Assembly: GCA_903878805.1 (NCBI GenBank)
Contig: CAIRJF010000012.1
Coordinates: forward strand, 1-64,000
Direction: 5' to 3'
Length of the DNA stretch: 64,000 nucleotides
Source: an uncultured Verrucomicrobia subdivision 3 bacterium
GTDB lineage: Bacteria; Verrucomicrobiota; Verrucomicrobiia; Limisphaerales; UBA11358
A program made the position numbers and the translations under genes. This document shows, piece after piece, positions 60,362-64,000 of the stretch (position 1 is the first letter of the stretch; each line of letters starts with the position of its first letter). The notes below the pieces were generated by a model, which did no database searches, was not told the origin of the DNA, and worked only from the letters and a program-made list of their open reading frames with translations.

Positions 60362-63274
60362 TCACGGCTTCACCGTGACGTGGTCGAACAACGTGGAGTT
60401 CAGCACGGCGTTGTTGTGCGCGGTGAGCGCGAGGCCGATGGAAAGATTTTTGTTCAGCACATTGGTCACGCTGCCGGCGGTGATCCAGTTCGTGCCATCG
60501 GCGGAAACGTAACCACTGAAGAGATGGCCGTTGCGGATGAGCTTGAGCCAGTGCGGGAGTTTCGCTTCGGGGCCGTCGGCGCTCGCGCTCGCGCCATCGG
60601 TGGTGGCGCGGGATTGCAACACGGAACCGCCCTGGCCGGTGACGCCGAGGAAAACATATTTCGCCCCGGCGGCATCATTCTCGCGCAGCATCACGCCGGC
60701 TTTCGCCCACGGGTCGGTGTATTGCACGGACACCACGTGCGCGATGATGCTGCCATCGCCGCTCATCGGGTGGCTGGCAAAATGAAAGGCGTCGGCGTTC
60801 TCCCAGATGTCGCTGCCGGAGGCGAGGAGGTTGTAGCCGTCGTTGACAAAACTGGCGTCGCCGCTTACACCGACGTTGCCGATGTCCGCATCGCTCCAGC
60901 CTTTGGGCAAGGTGGGCGCGTTGGCGTGCAGGGTGGCAATCCATTTGGCGATGACGGCAACGGCTTTGTCGTCCACGACATTCTTGCCGAGCGGCGGCAT
61001 CTGGTTTTCGCCCACGCGACTGACGCGATAGAACAGAATGGATTTATTCGTGTCGCCGGGAACAATGACTTTCGCGCCGGCAATGCCGAGTTGATTGGCG
61101 ACCGCGCCGTTGATGAGATTTTGTTTCTTGAGCGGCGTCTCGAAGCGCGCATCAAAGAACGCTCCAGCACCGCCGGGGCGATGGCACATGGAGCAATTGG
61201 CGTCGAGGTAGGAGCGGACGCGGAGCTGGAGAGCGGCGCTGGCGTTCGTGATGTTGACGAGTTTGGGATAGCGGAAGATTTTGCGGTCGTCGAACGCGGC
61301 GTCGAACAGTCCGAGATGGCCGAGCGTGTGGAGTTGATTCGCCGTGACGCCGTTCGGATAGGTGTAGTTGCCATTGAGCTGGCGCGTCTTGAGGCCGAGC
61401 ACGCCGCCGGAAGCAATCGTGTGGCAGGTCAAACAATCCTGGCGGCCGGGATAAAACCAGTTCTGCGTGCGCGTGCCGGTGGCGGTCTTAATCTCAATCG
61501 GCTCGGTGAGGCCGCTGGTGACGAGGTCGGCATCGCTGTTGTCCGCGCGCCATTTGTAGCTCGCACCGTAAACGTAGTTGTTCGTGTCGCGCACCATGAT
61601 GCGCGTTTCGAGGCGGCGGAGGATTTGCGGATTCGTGTCGTCCACGGGCAAGTCGAAGTTTTTCACGAACACGGAGCCGGCGGGGAAGGTCCATTCGCCA
61701 TTTGCGGAAAAGTTGATGACGGTGTTCGTCGGAATCGTGAACCAGCGTGACTTGATAGCGCCATCCGACCACAACGGCGAGTTGGGCGCGTAGGGAATCA
61801 GATAATTCGCCGGCACGAGATTCGTGAGGTCGGAGAACAAACCGGTTTGCGAAATCAATTTTGGCAAAACTTTGGTCGGTGGTGGCGGGCCGCCGCGTTG
61901 CAGCTTGTAAATCTTCCCACCGATGCTGCTCATCTGGCAGAAGTAAAGTTCGCCATTCGCATCCGTGCCGAAAGAAGAAAGGCCGTTGTAATCCGTGCCG
62001 GCGTTCGGGCCGTTGCCGCGCGGCATGACGCAGAGGAGAGTTTTTTTGACGGGCGTCGCGGTCTCGTCGAGCGCCCAAACGGTGCGCATGACGTTGTCGC
62101 CGAAAATATATTTGCCGCCAAGATCGTGGGCGAATTCCTGTCCGCGATAAACGTAGCCGCCGATGACGGCGCGACCATCGGTGTGCGGATAATCGAGCAA
62201 CGGCCCGCGACTGATGCCGAGGTAAGGCGCGGTCAGCTTGCCGAGATTGCCTTCGCAGCGGTTCCACTGAAAGTTCAGCGCGGACTCGCCGGGATTGATG
62301 ACGTCAATTTCTTCGCGCGAACTTTCGCCGACGTCGCCGATGAAAATCTTTCCGCTCGGCGGATCAATCGTCATGCGATGCGGACTGCGCAAGCCGAGAC
62401 AAAAGAATTCCTCCAGCACATTGGATTGACCGACGAAGGGATTATCGTTCGGGACGAAATAATTTGCCGTGAAGCCGCCCGTCGGCTGGCGCGGCGGTGC
62501 GTGGCTCACGTCGCCACCGCGACAATCCACATCAATGCGGAAGACGCCGGAGTAAAGACTCTTGTTGATGATCTGGTCGTTGTCGCCCACGGAATTATCA
62601 CCGTCCGTCCAATACAGAAAACCATTCGTTGGATGAAAGAACATGCCGCCGCCGTGATGCCAGACGGTTTGATTCGTGAGGTCCACGAAGATTTTTACGG
62701 AATCGAGAATCGCGACGCCGTTCGCATCGAGCGTGTAGCGTTCAAGGCGGTCGTGATAGGTGTCGGGCAAATTGGGAACGGGCCGTGACGTCGGCGAGCC
62801 GGCGACCGTGCCGGGTTTCACCCAAGTATAATAGACGAACATGAAATGGTTCGTCGCGAAGCCGGGATGAAACGCCACGCCGAGCAAACCGGAATCGTCC
62901 CAGCCCTGACATTGATCGTGGATGTCGAGAACGAGTTTCTTCTCGGTGACACCGGAAGCATTATCAAACGTCCACACGCGGCCTTCGCGTTCCCACACGC
63001 AGAGTTGATTGGAATCGGGAACGTGCGTGAGGCCGACGCTGTTCGTGAAAAAAAGATTCGTGAACGCGACGACCGCCGACCAGTTGCCGGAAATGGCGGG
63101 CGCGACTTCGGGCATGACGCCATTGAGAAACGCGCCGATGGCGGGGCGATTGGCGAGAGCGAAAGTTTTATTGGCGATGACGGCGGCAGGTTTTGCCCCG
63201 GCGGATAAAAAGAAACTGACCATCAAAATGAGGGACAGCAGCCATTGGCGATTTTTGAGGAACGATTTGATCAC
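60362..63274 (-). CDS. PQQ-type sugar (glucose/sorbosone) dehydrogenase-like beta-propeller with two CxxCH motifs and C-terminal ConA/DUF1349-like domain
   Basis: LLGVAFHPGFATNHFMFVYYT; GDVGESSREEIDVINPGESALNFQWNRCEG; CLTCHT and CSMCH; C-terminal SGDGSIIAHVVSVQYTDPWAKAGVMLREN. Confidence 0.85.
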   Translation of the reverse strand: MIKSFLKNRQWLLSLILMVSFFLSAGAKPAAVIANKTFALANRPAIGAFLNGVMPEVAPAISGNWSAVVAFTNLFFTNSVGLTHVPDSNQLCVWEREGRVWTFDNASGVTEKKLVLDIHDQCQGWDDSGLLGVAFHPGFATNHFMFVYYTWVKPGTVAGSPTSRPVPNLPDTYHDRLERYTLDANGVAILDSVKIFVDLTNQTVWHHGGGMFFHPTNGFLYWTDGDNSVGDNDQIINKSLYSGVFRIDVDCRGGDVSHAPPRQPTGGFTANYFVPNDNPFVGQSNVLEEFFCLGLRSPHRMTIDPPSGKIFIGDVGESSREEIDVINPGESALNFQWNRCEGNLGKLTAPYLGISRGPLLDYPHTDGRAVIGGYVYRGQEFAHDLGGKYIFGDNVMRTVWALDETATPVKKTLLCVMPRGNGPNAGTDYNGLSSFGTDANGELYFCQMSSIGGKIYKLQRGGPPPPTKVLPKLISQTGLFSDLTNLVPANYLIPYAPNSPLWSDGAIKSRWFTIPTNTVINFSANGEWTFPAGSVFVKNFDLPVDDTNPQILRRLETRIMVRDTNNYVYGASYKWRADNSDADLVTSGLTEPIEIKTATGTRTQNWFYPGRQDCLTCHTIASGGVLGLKTRQLNGNYTYPNGVTANQLHTLGHLGLFDAAFDDRKIFRYPKLVNITNASAALQLRVRSYLDANCSMCHRPGGAGAFFDARFETPLKKQNLINGAVANQLGIAGAKVIVPGDTNKSILFYRVSRVGENQMPPLGKNVVDDKAVAVIAKWIATLHANAPTLPKGWSDADIGNVGVSGDASFVNDGYNLLASGSDIWENADAFHFASHPMSGDGSIIAHVVSVQYTDPWAKAGVMLRENDAAGAKYVFLGVTGQGGSVLQSRATTDGASASADGPEAKLPHWLKLIRNGHLFSGYVSADGTNWITAGSVTNVLNKNLSIGLALTAHNNAVLNSTLFDHVTVKP

Positions 63275-63364
63275 AACCGGAACGCGTTAAGTTTCCCCGC
63301 TGCGCGCCCGCCGTCAAACTTTTATGTTTCACAATTTACCATCGACAGATGGATCGGGTGATAA

Positions 63365-64000
63365 TTATTGCGAAGGCGTGCCGTCGTAAGCCCAATTGAT
63401 GTCCGGGTTGCCAGGATCGCCAATCTTGGTGCCCTTCGCGTAGGCCAGATAGGTGTATTTGAAATAAGCGGAGTGGCCGTCGAGGAATGTCAGGTTGGCG
63501 CCGGCGGCGTGGCGCGCGGAGAGATGGTTGAGCGAGCCGCGGGCGGCACCGAGATCGTTGAGCGGGTTCGCGCCGTAAAACGGTTTCTCGCCGGAGTTGG
63601 CGCGGACATCGGAAAAAAAGACAAAGGCCGAGGAATGCAACACCATGGTGGCCTTGAAGGGAGAACCGGCGGGCGTCGCGCCGTTGGTGCCTTTGAAATT
63701 TATCCCGTAACTGAACGCCACCCGATTCAGCGGATCCACATTATCGGCGGGCAGGAAACGCGCGGCGGGGCAATTGAAAATGCTTTGGCCATTCACGAAG
63801 TTGGTGGGGTTGGCGGCGTATTGCCAAAGGGCATTTTGCGAGACATACGCCGGCAGGACGTTAAACCAGGCGCTATTTCCGTAGCCGGCGGCGGCAAAAC
63901 CGGCGAGGTCAGTCCAAAGAAGATTGTCCTGATCATAACCGCTGCGGGCTCCGGGCGTGTTGTTGGCGATGCTGAAATCAGGAAAAATCTGATTGTTGTC
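63365..64000 (-). CDS. prepilin-type (DUF1559/H-X9-DG-like) protein, N-terminus beyond window
   Basis: ORF frame is open to the window edge (DNNQIFPDFSIANNTPGARSGYDQDNLLWTDLAGF...); C-terminal ARHAAGANLTFLDGHSAYFKY. Confidence 0.7.
   Translation of the reverse strand, partial: DNNQIFPDFSIANNTPGARSGYDQDNLLWTDLAGFAAAGYGNSAWFNVLPAYVSQNALWQYAANPTNFVNGQSIFNCPAARFLPADNVDPLNRVAFSYGINFKGTNGATPAGSPFKATMVLHSSAFVFFSDVRANSGEKPFYGANPLNDLGAARGSLNHLSARHAAGANLTFLDGHSAYFKYTYLAYAKGTKIGDPGNPDINWAYDGTPSQ

Noticed and set aside
59832-60512. 226-aa ORF with repeated 77-residue segments as a repeat protein
   Set aside because: It arises from a 231-bp tandem duplication of a noncoding-looking hairpin element and overlaps the 3' end of the dehydrogenase gene on the opposite strand.
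60341-61750. 469-aa plus-strand ORF opposite the sugar dehydrogenase
   Set aside because: Antisense ORF in high-GC coding sequence; no recognisable motifs. The same applies to many long shadow ORFs (e.g. 26652-27893 minus, 45584-46519 plus, 61847-62788 plus).

Overview
The window looks like a high-GC bacterial chromosome. Gene content and word-like interspersed repeats suggest Verrucomicrobia (inference only). Most of it is densely packed housekeeping and metabolic genes: aceE with a divergent lipoate ligase, recN, rsmI, a xylose/arabinose operon (ROK-xylA-araA-araB-araD-galM-ABC), hemA-ccsA, comB, an OGG-like glycosylase, a sigma-70 factor, prc, a multidomain phosphorelay pair, panB, hldE-type kinase, asnB and thiG. 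Two regions are accessory. At 1-2.3 kb there is an edge-truncated IS1380-like transposase, ArdC and a SymE-like protein next to the 3' end of tRNA-Phe. At ~18.4-22.65 kb there is a truncated type IIG R-M gene, an AlpA-like regulator and a tyrosine integrase whose ORF runs antisense through tRNA-Pro. The most unusual signal is an AT-rich tract at ~59,191-59,566. It holds a diverged repeat with an exact 63-bp period (21 codons on the minus strand) directly upstream of an FN3 protein gene. It is followed by a near-perfect 231-bp tandem duplication (59,871-60,332), each copy carrying a long imperfect hairpin. Repeat-derived insertions also sit inside comB and the OGG-like gene. All family assignments come from reading the sequence; no database search was run.
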